Assembly (NCBI RefSeq): GCF_000801315.1
Contig: NZ_CP010054.1
Location: forward strand, 1,736,001 to 1,800,000
Reading direction: 5' to 3'
Source of the DNA: Hymenobacter sp. DG25B
GTDB taxonomy: Bacteria > Bacteroidota > Bacteroidia > Cytophagales > Hymenobacteraceae
Length of the DNA: 64,000 nucleotides
Position 1 is the stretch's first letter, and every line of letters starts with the position of its first letter. The position numbers and the translations under genes are program-made. The notes under the pieces were generated by a model that did no database searches, was not told the origin of the DNA, and saw only the letters and a program-made list of their open reading frames with translations. Below, one piece after another: positions 1 to 8,439 of this stretch.

Positions 1-1159
1 CGGTCACTTCCACCGCTCGGCCAGTGTAGCCAATACAGGCGTGTACCGGCCCGCTGCTATACTTGCAGGCATTGTCGAGCAGGTTTAGCAGGGCCGTGGT
101 CAGCAGCTGCTCATTGCCCGCCACCACAAACGGTTCGGGCGTCCCCTTCGGGGGCATTTCGCCAAAGGAGAGCTGTACCTGGCGGCCGGGGTACTTGCCC
201 TGGCAGTAGTTCAGGGCCTGGGTCAGGCATTCATCCAGCCGCACCGGTACGCGCCGGAAGGCGGTGTTTTCGGCCTTGGCCAGGGCCAGCAGGGCGTTGG
301 TGAGGCCGGTCAGGCGGCGCAGCTCCTCCTGCGCTGAGGCCATACTGCGCCGCACCTCGCCCAGGTCGGTATCATAGGTCAGCGACGTTTCCAGCGTGCC
401 CAGGGCCGTAGCCAGCGGCGTGCGTAGCTCGTGGGAGGCATGACTGAGGAAGTTTTTCTGCATCTCGAAGGCCTGCTCAACGCGGGCCAGCATACGGTTG
501 AAGGTCACGGCCAGCTGAGCTATTTCATCGGTGCCGTTGCCTTCGTGCACGCGCAGCCCCAGCCGCCCGGCCGTGATGCGCTCTACCTGGCCCACCACCC
601 GCTTTATCGGTTTCAGCGACTCATCGGCAAAATACCAGCCCGCCAGAATAATCAGCACCAGCGCCCCCACATTGCCTACCAGCAGAATCAGGCGCAGCTT
701 TTCCAGCTGCAGATGGCCAAACTGGTCGAGGCCGGCGGCAAAAACCCGGTATGTTTGCCCCTGGTACAAATACGCCACTCCAACGGCCTCCAGGCTGTCG
801 GCGGCAAAGCGCAGGGGCCGGGCCCCAGGCTGTACCAGCGGCAGGTAACGCAGGTTCTGTTGCTGCTGAACCTCATCGCCGCTGGTGTACAGCAGGCGGC
901 CGGCGGGGTCGTAGATGCTGATCTGTTCTTCCAGAATGGTGAGCAGGTCGCGGCGCCGGAACAGGCGCGGGGCGGCATCTGCGGGCTGCGGGGTGCGCAG
1001 CAGCAGGCGCGCCGTCATGCGGCCCTTGCCCGCCAGGCGCTGGGCAAACCGCTCCTGACGCGCCGCCGCGTGGAAGAAATAAATGAAGGCGGACAGCGCC
1101 AACTGAATGGCCAGCACCAGCAGGGTAAAGCGCAGAATAAGTTTATTGCGAATCAGCAT
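1..1159 (-). CDS. Sensor histidine kinase of an OmpR-type two-component system (3' end outside window)
   Basis: Inner-membrane sensor kinase, truncated by the left window edge after about 386 codons. A first membrane helix (about residues 8-29) is followed by a roughly 120-residue periplasmic domain, a second helix (RLILLVGNVGALVLIIL) and a HAMP linker. The phospho-acceptor H box reads SHASHELRTPLA with His near residue 243. The N box of the ATPase domain, LLNLLDNACKYS, lies close to the window edge. The ATG lies 4 bases beyond the stop of the response regulator, so the two genes form one leftward operon. The layout resembles CusS/QseC-type metal or envelope sensors, but the periplasmic domain gives no recognisable ligand signature. 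Family call is secure; the signal is unknown. Confidence 0.93.
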   Translation of the reverse strand, partial: MLIRNKLILRFTLLVLAIQLALSAFIYFFHAAARQERFAQRLAGKGRMTARLLLRTPQPADAAPRLFRRRDLLTILEEQISIYDPAGRLLYTSGDEVQQQQNLRYLPLVQPGARPLRFAADSLEAVGVAYLYQGQTYRVFAAGLDQFGHLQLEKLRLILLVGNVGALVLIILAGWYFADESLKPIKRVVGQVERITAGRLGLRVHEGNGTDEIAQLAVTFNRMLARVEQAFEMQKNFLSHASHELRTPLATALGTLETSLTYDTDLGEVRRSMASAQEELRRLTGLTNALLALAKAENTAFRRVPVRLDECLTQALNYCQGKYPGRQVQLSFGEMPPKGTPEPFVVAGNEQLLTTALLNLLDNACKYSSGPVHACIGYTGRAVEVT

Positions 1160-1163
1160 ACGC

Positions 1164-1841
1164 CTACCCCTCGCGCAGGACGTAGCCCATGCCCACCACC
1201 GTATGAATCAGTTTTACGGGGTAGCCTTTATCCAGCTTTTTGCGCAGGTAGCTCACGTAAACATCAATAACGTTGGTATTGGTGTCGAATTTCAGCTCCC
1301 AGACCCGCTCGGCAATATCCACCCGCGAAATTACCTTGCCGCGGTTCAGGAGCAGATATTCCAGTAAGGAGTACTCCTTGGTGGTCAGCTCAATTCGCTG
1401 GCCGGCCCGGGTTACCACTTTGGTGTCCAGGTTTAGCTCCAGGTCGGAAAAGCGTAGGAGCTGGCGGGCCGGGCTGCCGGCCGCGTGCCGCCGGGTCAGC
1501 ACCCGCGCCCGCAGCAGCAGCTCCCTGAATGCAAACGGCTTTACCAGATAGTCATCCGTGCCCGCTTCAAAGCCCGCAATTTTATCATCGAGAGAATCGA
1601 GGGCCGTGAGCAGCAGCACGGGCTGGTGTGGGTTGAGTTGGCGTGCCTGCCGGCATAGCTCAAACCCATTCACGTAGGGCAGATTCACATCCAGCACCAC
1701 CAGGTCGTAGCGGTTCTGCTGGAGTAAGGACTGGCCCATACGCCCGTCGTAGGCTACCTCCAGCTCATAGCCCTCATTCTCAAACCCTTTCTTAACAAAC
1801 GAGGCCAGCTTCGGCTCGTCTTCTACCAATAAAACCTTCAT
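1164..1841 (-). CDS. OmpR/PhoB-family response regulator
   Basis: DNA-binding response regulator of 225 residues, the normal length for the OmpR class. The receiver domain has the acidic pair VEDE near the N terminus, phospho-acceptor Asp51 in VLDVNLP, and the conserved Lys in DYLVKPF. The winged-helix domain follows, with LTTKEYSLLEYLLLNRGKV and the typical end GMGYVLREG. It is co-transcribed with the kinase downstream. Its ATG is preceded by AGGAGG, a strong Shine-Dalgarno that is rare in this phylum and can be sequestered in a hairpin (see 1846-1894). Sequence style is close to CusR/QseB regulators; the target genes cannot be deduced. Confidence 0.95.
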   Translation of the reverse strand: MKVLLVEDEPKLASFVKKGFENEGYELEVAYDGRMGQSLLQQNRYDLVVLDVNLPYVNGFELCRQARQLNPHQPVLLLTALDSLDDKIAGFEAGTDDYLVKPFAFRELLLRARVLTRRHAAGSPARQLLRFSDLELNLDTKVVTRAGQRIELTTKEYSLLEYLLLNRGKVISRVDIAERVWELKFDTNTNVIDVYVSYLRKKLDKGYPVKLIHTVVGMGYVLREG

Positions 1842-1845
1842 ACAG

Positions 1846-1894
1846 CAGCTTCCTCCTAAAAAGCAAGTATACGATGCCGCTGATTAGGAAGCTG
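1846..1894 (-). promoter_or_regulatory. Inverted repeat in the leader of the two-component operon
   Basis: CAGCTTCCT (1846-1854) and AGGAAGCTG (1886-1894) form a perfect 9-bp inverted repeat. On the minus strand the second arm overlaps the AGGAGG ribosome binding site a few bases before the response-regulator ATG. A TAnnTTTG-like -7 element (TATACTTG) lies in the loop, so if transcription begins there the 5' arm would not be in the mRNA. The repeat could therefore be either an operator or a translational hairpin. Confidence 0.4.
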
Positions 1895-1949
1895 GTTCAG
1901 GATAGCACGGCCGCCGGCCGGGTGGCGTTTGGGCACCCGGCCTACCCGG

Positions 1950-2447
1950 TCACACCACCACAAACGTGTGGTAGTGGGCCACGGCCAGGGGGCGGTGCTG
2001 CTCCAGGTAGGCGCGCATGGCCGCCACGGCGTGGTGGCTGGTTTTGCGGCGCTGCTGCCCAAGCTTTGCCGGTACGCCCTGGGCCGTGATGAACGCCGCC
2101 GAGTAGGTGCGCGCCGGGTCCAGCGGCTGGCCCTGCACAAACACCTGCTGCAGGCGGCTGCCTTTGGGGTTTTCAGCTTTGAAGGAAACCTACAAACCCA
2201 GGGCGCGCTTCACGTAGCCGCCCATCTGGTGCAGGGGCTGCCCGCGGTAGGTGCTTTCCAGGTTGGCTTTCAGCATTTGTCGCAGCTCGGTGCCGGTCAG
2301 CGCCACGGTTTCAATTTCCGGGTCCATGGGCACAATGTTGTAGAGGTCTTCCAGGCGCACGGGGCCGGGGACGTGAAACAGCTCCTGGTGCAGATTCAGG
2401 TAGCCGTGCACGTCGTTGAGCTGGAACAGGGAGAGGGTGGCAGGCAT
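1950..2447 (-). pseudogene. Decayed metallophosphatase/5'-nucleotidase
   Basis: Reading leftward from an ATG at 2447, the first 20 or so codons encode the N-terminal start of a 5'-nucleotidase (LSLFQLNDVHGYL, a metal-binding DxH motif). The sequence then jumps directly to the C-terminal domain (EDLYNIVPMDPEIETVALTG, QMGGYVKRALGL). Several hundred residues of the catalytic core are missing. An in-frame TAG at 2190-2192 interrupts the C-terminal domain. The same frame then continues with recognisable family sequence (VSFKAENPKGSRLQQVFVQG) to a stop at 1950. Two independent lesions, a large internal deletion and a nonsense codon, make this a pseudogene. An intact member of the same broad family is at 13.2-14.9 kb but belongs to a different subfamily, so this is not a recent duplicate. 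Confidence 0.8.
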
Positions 2448-2500
2448 AGCGGAGAAAGGAGTTAAGAACGAGGGCCCGATGGCGGGCGCCAAAGCGGAAA

Positions 2501-2531
2501 ACGCCGGCCGGCCCCTCTGGCCAGCCGGCGT
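2501..2531 (-). terminator. Hairpin after the sulfide:quinone oxidoreductase
   Basis: ACGCCGGC (2501-2508) pairs with GCCGGCGT (2524-2531). In the leftward direction the stem is followed by TTTT. It lies 26 bases past the SQR stop codon and before the nucleotidase remnant. Confidence 0.55.
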
Positions 2532-2556
2532 ACGCGGATTCCTGCTAACGAAAAAA

Positions 2557-3783
2557 TCAGGCTTTGCCGGCCAGAATTTTGTTCCAGTACAGCCACGGCA
2601 ACGCATAGCGCTTCAGCAGCCACATAGAAAAGCGCTCCTGGGCCTGGTCCACGGGAAAGCTGGGCGTGGGGTTGTTGTCGTAGTCGAACTCGGCCAGAAT
2701 CAGCTTGCCATAGCCCGTTATCAGCGGGCAGGAGCCGTAGCCGTTGTAGGGCGGGTTGCCGGTCAGCACCTGCTCGCGCAGCAGCGACAACAGGTTTTTT
2801 ACCACCACGGGCACCTGCTTGCGCACGGCCGCGCCGGTTTTGGCGTTGGGCGTGGAAGTGGCATCGCCCAGCCCGAAGATGTTGGCGTAGCGCACGTGCT
2901 GCAGCGTGTGCTTGTCCACATCCACCCAGCCCAGCGGGTTGCCGGGCACGGCCAGGGGGCTGTTTTTGATGAAGTCGGGGGCGCTCATGGGCGGCACCAC
3001 GTGCAGCAAGTCAAACTTCATCGTCTTTTCGCCCACCACCTGGCCATCCTTATACACCTCGTACACGGCCTCCTGCTGCTCCCCGCGAATTTCCTTGAGG
3101 TTGTGCAGGAAATCGGTTTTGATGTGGTAGCGGTTTACCACTTTCTGCAGGGCATCGGCGAAAACCTTCACCCCAAACAGCACCCCGCCGCCGGTCGTAA
3201 AATGTACATCGGCCTTGTTCAGCACGCCGCGCTTGCGCCAGTTGTCGCTGGCCAGGTACATGATTTTCTGGGGTGCGCCGCCGCATTTTATCGGCGTGTT
3301 TGGGGCCGAAAACAGGGCTGTGCCGCCTTTAAAATTCTTCACGCACTCCCAGGTGTAGGGCGCCAGCTCGTAGCCGTAGTTGGAGCACACGCCGTTCTTG
3401 CCCAAGGCTTCTTTGGCTCCCTTGATTTTGTACCAGTCCAGCTGAATGCCCGGCGCCACGATGAGGTAGTCATAGCCCAGGCGCTGCCCGCTGGCCGTAA
3501 CCACCACGTTAACTTCCGGCTCGAAGGAGGCCGCTGCCTCCTGCAGCCACGTAGCGCCCTTCGGGATAAAGTCGGCCTCGTTGCGCTCCGTGTCGTGAAT
3601 ATCGTAGGCGCCCCCGCCCACCAGCGTCCAGGCGGGCTGGTAGTAGTGCTTGGCGCTGGGTTCCAGAATGGCGACGTCCAGCTGGCGGTCGGCCAGCAGC
3701 AACTGCGCCGCTGCCGACAAACCGGCGTTGCCGCCCCCAATAATGAGGACCTGGTAGTGTTGGGAAATTTGGGAGGTTTTCAT
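2557..3783 (-). CDS. sqr: Type II sulfide:quinone oxidoreductase (SQR, SQOR-like)
   Basis: Flavoprotein that oxidises sulfide to sulfane sulfur and passes electrons to the quinone pool at the membrane. I start at MKTSQISQHY (408 residues); an upstream ATG would add ten residues of low-complexity sequence. The FAD-binding GGGNAG is at residues 16-21. The type II hallmark TPIKCGGAPQKIMYL carries Cys167, and GYGSCPLITGY carries Cys352, matching the redox cysteine pair of mitochondrial SQOR. LGDATSTPNAKTGAAV is the second FAD motif. The gene is separated from the MFS gene upstream by 236 bp of AT-rich DNA and probably has its own promoter. The product fits the persulfide dioxygenase and TsdA encoded to the right: sulfide to persulfide to sulfite to thiosulfate to tetrathionate. 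Confidence 0.92.
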   Translation of the reverse strand: MKTSQISQHYQVLIIGGGNAGLSAAAQLLLADRQLDVAILEPSAKHYYQPAWTLVGGGAYDIHDTERNEADFIPKGATWLQEAAASFEPEVNVVVTASGQRLGYDYLIVAPGIQLDWYKIKGAKEALGKNGVCSNYGYELAPYTWECVKNFKGGTALFSAPNTPIKCGGAPQKIMYLASDNWRKRGVLNKADVHFTTGGGVLFGVKVFADALQKVVNRYHIKTDFLHNLKEIRGEQQEAVYEVYKDGQVVGEKTMKFDLLHVVPPMSAPDFIKNSPLAVPGNPLGWVDVDKHTLQHVRYANIFGLGDATSTPNAKTGAAVRKQVPVVVKNLLSLLREQVLTGNPPYNGYGSCPLITGYGKLILAEFDYDNNPTPSFPVDQAQERFSMWLLKRYALPWLYWNKILAGKA

Positions 3784-3851
3784 AGCGGAAAAAGTTGAGG
3801 TAGACTGGGACAAGGAAGAGTGGGGTGCTCAATTCAATTTTATATGCAATT

Positions 3852-3871
3852 ACGAACATATTAACATGTAT
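3852..3871 (-). promoter_or_regulatory. Possible ArsR-type operator before the SQR gene
   Basis: Read on the minus strand, ATACATGTTAATATGTTCGT matches 14 of 20 positions of the site before the ArsR gene (ATACATGAACAAATGATCAT), including the whole ATACATG arm. A 5-bp inverted repeat, CATGT-N4-ACATG, overlaps it at 3865-3878. It lies about 70-90 bases before the chosen SQR start, in the only AT-rich stretch of this region. Confidence 0.4.
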
Positions 3872-4019
3872 TCACATGATTTTTGTCAATTATTTCGCCC
3901 TTACTTCCATCATGTTCAGTAAAAATTAAAACCGGTAGACAAAGGGAATGGCGGCAACTGAATTGGGCCCGGAGTCTTCCGGGTAGAAGTTGCGCCAGTA
4001 GCCGCGAGCCGGGCCGTTC

Positions 4020-5354
4020 TTAGCCCGCGCCGCCTACCGTAAGCCAGAATGGGTAGCGGCGCAGCGGGCCGTTGAGTACCGTACTGCTCCGGCGGGAAGT
4101 AGGAGCGGGGCGGGCACAGCTGCCGGTAGATGAACCCATGTTATCCGGCGCGGGCAGGCAGTACATCCGGCGCCGGATAACCAGAGCGGATAGCACCGTG
4201 AGCCCGCCAATGGCGGCCAGGGCAGCACCCAGGCCCAGGGCATCGGCCAGCACCCCGGTGAGCAGGGCCCCAATGGCATAGCCCGCGTCGCGCCACAGCC
4301 GGAAGATGCCCACGCTGTGCGCCCGCTGCGCCAGGGGCGCATACTCGGCCACGGCCGCCAGAAACGTGGGATACACCAGCGCCGTGCCCGCCCCCAGCAG
4401 GCCCGCCAGCAGCAGAAAGGCCGGGTAAGAGGAAGTGAAGAGCATAACCAGCAGCACGGCGCCCTGCAGCAGCATGCCCCAGAACAGCAGATCCTTCTTG
4501 CAGAGCCGGTCGGCCAGCGGCCCGGTCACCAGCTGGCCCAGGCCCCATACAGCCGGGTACACGGCTGCCACGGTGCCAATCTGGGTGAGGGTAAAGCCCT
4601 TGCCGGCCAGCAGCAGCGGCAGCAGGCCCCACACCATGCCATCGTTGAGGTTGTTGACTAGTCCGGCCTGCGTCACCGAGCCCAGGTTGGGATGCCGCCA
4701 GCTAACGTCCCAGAAGGAGGGGGGCGGCCCCGCCGGTTCGGCCGGGGTCTGCGCGGCTTCCAGGGCCACATGGTGGCCGGTATCGCGCACCAACAGGCTG
4801 CCTAGCAGGCCAGCCACGGCCAGCCCTATGCCCAGATAAAACGGGTAGGGCCGTAATCCATATTCTGTGGCTACCCACCCTGACGCAAAAGCCATGGCGG
4901 CCACCGCCAGGTAACCCGCCGACTCGTTCAGGCCCATGGCCAGGCCGCGCTGTTTAGGCCCTGCCAAATCAATCTTCATCACCACCGTGCTCGACCAGGC
5001 CAGGCCTTGGTTGAGACCCAGCAGTACATTGGCCCCAATTACCCAACCCCAGGTAGGCGCCCACAGTAGCAGCAGCGGTACGGGCAGGCCAAAGAGCCAC
5101 CCGATGACCAGCAGGTTTTTGCGTCCTACTTTATTGGCCCAGGCTCCCGCGTAGTAGTTGGCCACCGCTTTCGTAAACCCAAAAACTACGATGAAGGAAA
5201 GAATGGCCGAGCGGGCAACCAGATGGAATTCCTGCTCAGCCAGCCGGGGCAGAATGGTGCGCTCCAGGCCGACCATCCCACCCACAAAGGCATTCACTGC
5301 TACCAGCAGGGTGAACTGCGGCCAGTTTTCGCGCAAGCCGAGACGGGGAGCCAT
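4020..5354 (-). CDS. Major facilitator superfamily transporter
   Basis: A 444-residue inner-membrane protein with about 12 hydrophobic segments and MFS loop signatures (ANKVGRKNLLVIGW between early helices, GPLADRLCKKDLLFWG in the second half). It is the last gene of the leftward sulfur operon, 47 bp after the DsrE gene. The substrate is not evident; export or import of a sulfur oxyanion is only a guess from context. The last 40 or so residues after the final helix are low-complexity (SSTGSCARPAPTSRRSS) and may be non-homologous read-through caused by a lost original stop. Confidence 0.85.
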   Translation of the reverse strand: MAPRLGLRENWPQFTLLVAVNAFVGGMVGLERTILPRLAEQEFHLVARSAILSFIVVFGFTKAVANYYAGAWANKVGRKNLLVIGWLFGLPVPLLLLWAPTWGWVIGANVLLGLNQGLAWSSTVVMKIDLAGPKQRGLAMGLNESAGYLAVAAMAFASGWVATEYGLRPYPFYLGIGLAVAGLLGSLLVRDTGHHVALEAAQTPAEPAGPPPSFWDVSWRHPNLGSVTQAGLVNNLNDGMVWGLLPLLLAGKGFTLTQIGTVAAVYPAVWGLGQLVTGPLADRLCKKDLLFWGMLLQGAVLLVMLFTSSYPAFLLLAGLLGAGTALVYPTFLAAVAEYAPLAQRAHSVGIFRLWRDAGYAIGALLTGVLADALGLGAALAAIGGLTVLSALVIRRRMYCLPAPDNMGSSTGSCARPAPTSRRSSTVLNGPLRRYPFWLTVGGAG

Positions 5355-5400
5355 AGCAGAAAATGGTTACCGGATAAATGGATGCCGGACGGCCGGGCCG

Positions 5401-5877
5401 TTAGGGATGCACGATGGCCCAGCCCTGGGCCTGCCGGATGATCAGCTCCCCGTTGCCGGTGGGCACGTAGGATACGAAGGGAAAAAGGTCTTCCTTGCTG
5501 AGGTTGCGCTTTTTCATGCTGTTCAGGCACTGGGCCAGCAGCACACCTTTTTGGCGTAGCGCCTGCAGGTCGGCTTCATAGGGCTGGGTTTTCAGATATA
5601 CATCCGTGCCGCCGCTAAAGGCAACCAGCTCCATTTGCAGCTTGCCCTTCAGGCGGGGGTCTTCCAGCGCATTAAGCATGTTATGCAGCGTCTGGGAAAT
5701 GAGCTTGGGGTCGTTACTGTCGAGCTGATACACCACCTTGTATTCAGCCTTATCGGCCACGGCGCCGGCAAACTCCGTGGCTGCCTTGGTTGGGGCCGTC
5801 GTTTGGGCGTGCGAGGTGGCGCAGCCCGTCAGCAGCAAGGCGGCCAGGGCGGATAAACGAAGCAGGCTTGTCATCAT
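5401..5877 (-). CDS. DsrE-family lipoprotein
   Basis: A 158-residue exported protein. The N terminus is a lipoprotein signal (LAALLLTGC, lipid Cys about residue 19). The mature part has the DsrE/DsrF-like fold pattern: YKVVYQLDSNDP strand, LKGKLQMELVAFSGG, then a conserved cysteine in LLAQCLNSMKKR. DsrE-family proteins carry sulfane sulfur on that cysteine in sulfur-trafficking pathways, which suits its place between the porin (19 bp upstream) and the MFS gene (47 bp downstream). Location outside the cytoplasm suggests handling of extracytoplasmic sulfane sulfur; this is inferred. Confidence 0.85.
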   Translation of the reverse strand: MMTSLLRLSALAALLLTGCATSHAQTTAPTKAATEFAGAVADKAEYKVVYQLDSNDPKLISQTLHNMLNALEDPRLKGKLQMELVAFSGGTDVYLKTQPYEADLQALRQKGVLLAQCLNSMKKRNLSKEDLFPFVSYVPTGNGELIIRQAQGWAIVHP

Positions 5878-5895
5878 GATGCAAAGAGAAGAAGG

Positions 5896-7380
5896 TTAGA
5901 AATCGTAGTTGAGAATCAGATTCAGCAGGTGTACATCCACTTTGTTTACTACGTAGCGCGCCTCGCCATAGGTATTGCCCAAGGCCCCTTTGTAGACGTA
6001 CAGCAGCTGCCCGCGCAGCCCCGTGGCCCCGCCCGGAAAAGCGTAGGTAAGGGAGGCATTCAGCTGGCGATACGAGGGCATACCATACTTGTTCAAGCGG
6101 GTGTTCCGCACGTTGGGCAGGTAGTAGTGGCCGTAGCCGGCTTCGGCTTTCAGGCCCGGACTGAAGGAGTAGCTGGCCAATAAGGCAGCAGCATCCAGGC
6201 CCCCAAAGCCTTCCTCCCGCTCGCGGGGCAGAAAGGTGTAAAACGGCTCCCGTCCCCACTCGCGCGGAAACAGAAAGCGCCCGGTGCGGGTAATGCGCGT
6301 GTAGTTGCTGCTTAGGCTCCAGGGTCCCAACTGGTAACCCAGGCGGGCGCTCAGGGCGTGAGCCTGGCGGCCCGGCGCGCTGTAGGCGCGTTGCAGGTCG
6401 GGGTGGCCGCCGTTGCCAATCGTGCGCTGGTAATGGTACTGCGCGCCCAGCGTAAGTGTGCCTGCGCCCACGGCCCGGCCGGTGGTCAGCTCCGCAAAGC
6501 TGGCGTTAAACAGGTTGTCGGCGTAGTAGTTCCAGACCTGCGCCGTGGTGCGCGGGCCCCACTGCCGGCTGATGCCCGCCAGGCCCAGCCCCCGGCTGCG
6601 CAGCTGGCCGGCGTACAGGGCGCGCTGACCGGTTTCCGTCACGCCCGCCGGATACAGGCCTACTGAGCCGGCCACGGAGGTCCAGTCGGTGGTGGAGCGC
6701 ACGGCCACGCCGGTCAGCCAGCCGGCCGAGAAAGTGGTGCGGGGCAGCTCCCGGAACTCCAGCCACAGGCCCTGCGCGTAGTTGGGGCTCAGGCGCCCGT
6801 CCTGGGGGTTAAGCAGCGGGGTAGAAAGCAGCTGCCGGCCCAGCGTAGCCGTCGACTGCCGCCAGCGGTAACGCAGGAAAAGCTCTTCGGCCCGCCCGGT
6901 GAGGCGCCGCCGGCCCGGGTGGGTGACGTCGAACAGACCTACCTCGTAGCGGCTCACGGCGCCCGTCAGCGTATCCGGCGTGGCCAGGTTATTGGAGGCC
7001 AGGTTGGCCCAGAAAAAGCCGCCTGCTCCCAGCTGCAGACCATGGAAGGAGGCTGTTTCAAAGCGCCCCCCGGCCCCCAGGCCGTTGGCGTAGTAATCGG
7101 GGTAGGAGCCCTGGTTGAGCGTGGCCATGGTATAGTTGCGCACCCGGCCGTGCCAGCGGCCCCGGGCAAAGGCCTCAGCCAGGGAGTGGGCCCGCACGGT
7201 ATCCGGCGTTGCCGGGGCGGGGTAGGGCGGCCGCCGCATGCGCCCCGTCACCGGCGGGGTCAGGGCCGGCTCGGCGTGCTGCGCCCGGGCTGCGGCGGGC
7301 AGCAGTACGGCGGCCAGCAGTAAACGGGCAAAACGGAACACAGCCGGCTTACTGGCCTTTCGCCAACTCGGGATGCGCAT
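5896..7380 (-). CDS. Outer-membrane porin-like beta-barrel protein
   Basis: Chosen start MRIPSWRKAS gives 494 residues with a signal peptide (FARLLLAAVLLPAAARAQ). The rest is alternating polar/hydrophobic strands with many aromatic residues and ends in an aromatic (LILNYDF), as expected of an outer-membrane barrel. Overall style resembles OprD-type porins. The start lies 31 bases inside the thiosulfate dehydrogenase gene, suggesting translational coupling. It may carry thiosulfate, tetrathionate or another anion across the outer membrane, but only context supports this. Confidence 0.75.
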   Translation of the reverse strand: MRIPSWRKASKPAVFRFARLLLAAVLLPAAARAQHAEPALTPPVTGRMRRPPYPAPATPDTVRAHSLAEAFARGRWHGRVRNYTMATLNQGSYPDYYANGLGAGGRFETASFHGLQLGAGGFFWANLASNNLATPDTLTGAVSRYEVGLFDVTHPGRRRLTGRAEELFLRYRWRQSTATLGRQLLSTPLLNPQDGRLSPNYAQGLWLEFRELPRTTFSAGWLTGVAVRSTTDWTSVAGSVGLYPAGVTETGQRALYAGQLRSRGLGLAGISRQWGPRTTAQVWNYYADNLFNASFAELTTGRAVGAGTLTLGAQYHYQRTIGNGGHPDLQRAYSAPGRQAHALSARLGYQLGPWSLSSNYTRITRTGRFLFPREWGREPFYTFLPREREEGFGGLDAAALLASYSFSPGLKAEAGYGHYYLPNVRNTRLNKYGMPSYRQLNASLTYAFPGGATGLRGQLLYVYKGALGNTYGEARYVVNKVDVHLLNLILNYDF

Positions 7381-8401
7381 CGGCAATGGGTTGATAGGGC
7401 CCGTACTTATGCTGGCGCTCCGAAAAGGTATCAGCATACGGTCCGAAGGGATGGTCCACCGGCTTTTTGCGGATGTCGGGCCAGTCCCGGGGTGTTTTCA
7501 AATGCGGGCGCGGCTGCGAGTTCACAAAAGCGGCCACATCCCAGGCCTGGGCATCGGTTAGTTGAGGGTGGTCGAAGCTGGCGCCGAAGGGCATGGCCGC
7601 CTTCACGTAGCGGGCCAGGTTGGTGACCCGGTACAGGCCCGCGCCGTCGTTGTAGCTGTGGGAGCCCCAGAGCGGCGGGTATTGGTACTCGCGGCCGTCG
7701 GCCAGGGCCTTGCCTTCCCCGTTGGGACCATGGCAGCTCTGGCACTTAGCGGCAAACACCGCCTTGCCTACTACCGGGTCGGCGGCGCGGGGCAGGTAAG
7801 CCAGCTTCATAAAGCCGGTACCGTATACCTTTTCCCCCTTCGGAACGCCTTGGCCCAGCCAGTGGATGTAGGCCACCATGGCCCGCATCTCGCGGCTGCT
7901 GTCGGCCAGGGGCCGCCCATTAAGGCTGCGCTCCAGGCAGTCGTTCACCCGCATTTCCGTATTGACGAGGGTGCCCGAGCGGGCCCGCAATTTGGGGTAG
8001 GTGGCAGCCACCGCCAGGTAGTTGTTGGCGAAGCCCCGGGTGCCCGCGTCCAGGTGGCAGTTCTGGCAGTTCATGCCGTTGGAGAGCTGCGCCACCGAGC
8101 CCTTGGGCCCCAGATATTTTGCCGTGTGCGCAATCAGGTCCCGGCCGTAGCGGATTTGCCGGCCGGCGGCCGTGTGTGGAATCGTGGCCGTGTCCGGGGC
8201 CGGCGTGGCCGGGCGGCGGTAGCTGCCGGCCGGGGGCGGCCCCTGCTCGGCTTCGGCTACCGGCTCCGTGGGCGGCGGCCCGGGCGGCAGGAAAAGCTGC
8301 GTAAACAGCACCACCACCACTAACACAACTACCGCCGTCAGCAGCAGCAGGATGCGGATCAGCTGGGGCAGCTGCAGCACGGATTTCTGCGGAGTTTCCA
8401 T
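7349..8401 (-). CDS. tsdA: TsdA-type diheme thiosulfate dehydrogenase, membrane-anchored
   Basis: Periplasmic diheme cytochrome c of 350 residues that joins two thiosulfates into tetrathionate, or works in reverse. A hydrophobic anchor spans about residues 14-38, followed by a Pro-rich linker. Heme 1 binds at CQNCH (112-116) and heme 2 at CQSCH (220-224). Cys155 in RVNDCLERSLNG corresponds to the unusual His/Cys axial ligand that marks TsdA, and the sequence around both hemes (SNGMNCQNCHLDAGT, NGRPL) fits that family well. A membrane anchor in place of a cleaved signal would keep it at the inner membrane, near quinol or terminal oxidase partners. It overlaps the porin gene and follows the small YeeE-like gene by 38 bp. 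Confidence 0.88.
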   Translation of the reverse strand: METPQKSVLQLPQLIRILLLLTAVVVLVVVVLFTQLFLPPGPPPTEPVAEAEQGPPPAGSYRRPATPAPDTATIPHTAAGRQIRYGRDLIAHTAKYLGPKGSVAQLSNGMNCQNCHLDAGTRGFANNYLAVAATYPKLRARSGTLVNTEMRVNDCLERSLNGRPLADSSREMRAMVAYIHWLGQGVPKGEKVYGTGFMKLAYLPRAADPVVGKAVFAAKCQSCHGPNGEGKALADGREYQYPPLWGSHSYNDGAGLYRVTNLARYVKAAMPFGASFDHPQLTDAQAWDVAAFVNSQPRPHLKTPRDWPDIRKKPVDHPFGPYADTFSERQHKYGPYQPIADAHPELAKGQ

Positions 8402-8439
8402 CGGGTGAATGTTAGAGGCAGAAGCAGAAGGTGGGGCGG

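Noticed and set aside
2416..3798. Long rightward open frame opposite the SQR gene
   Set aside because: It is His/Gln/Val-rich with no family motifs and is fully explained as the shadow of a well-supported SQR gene.
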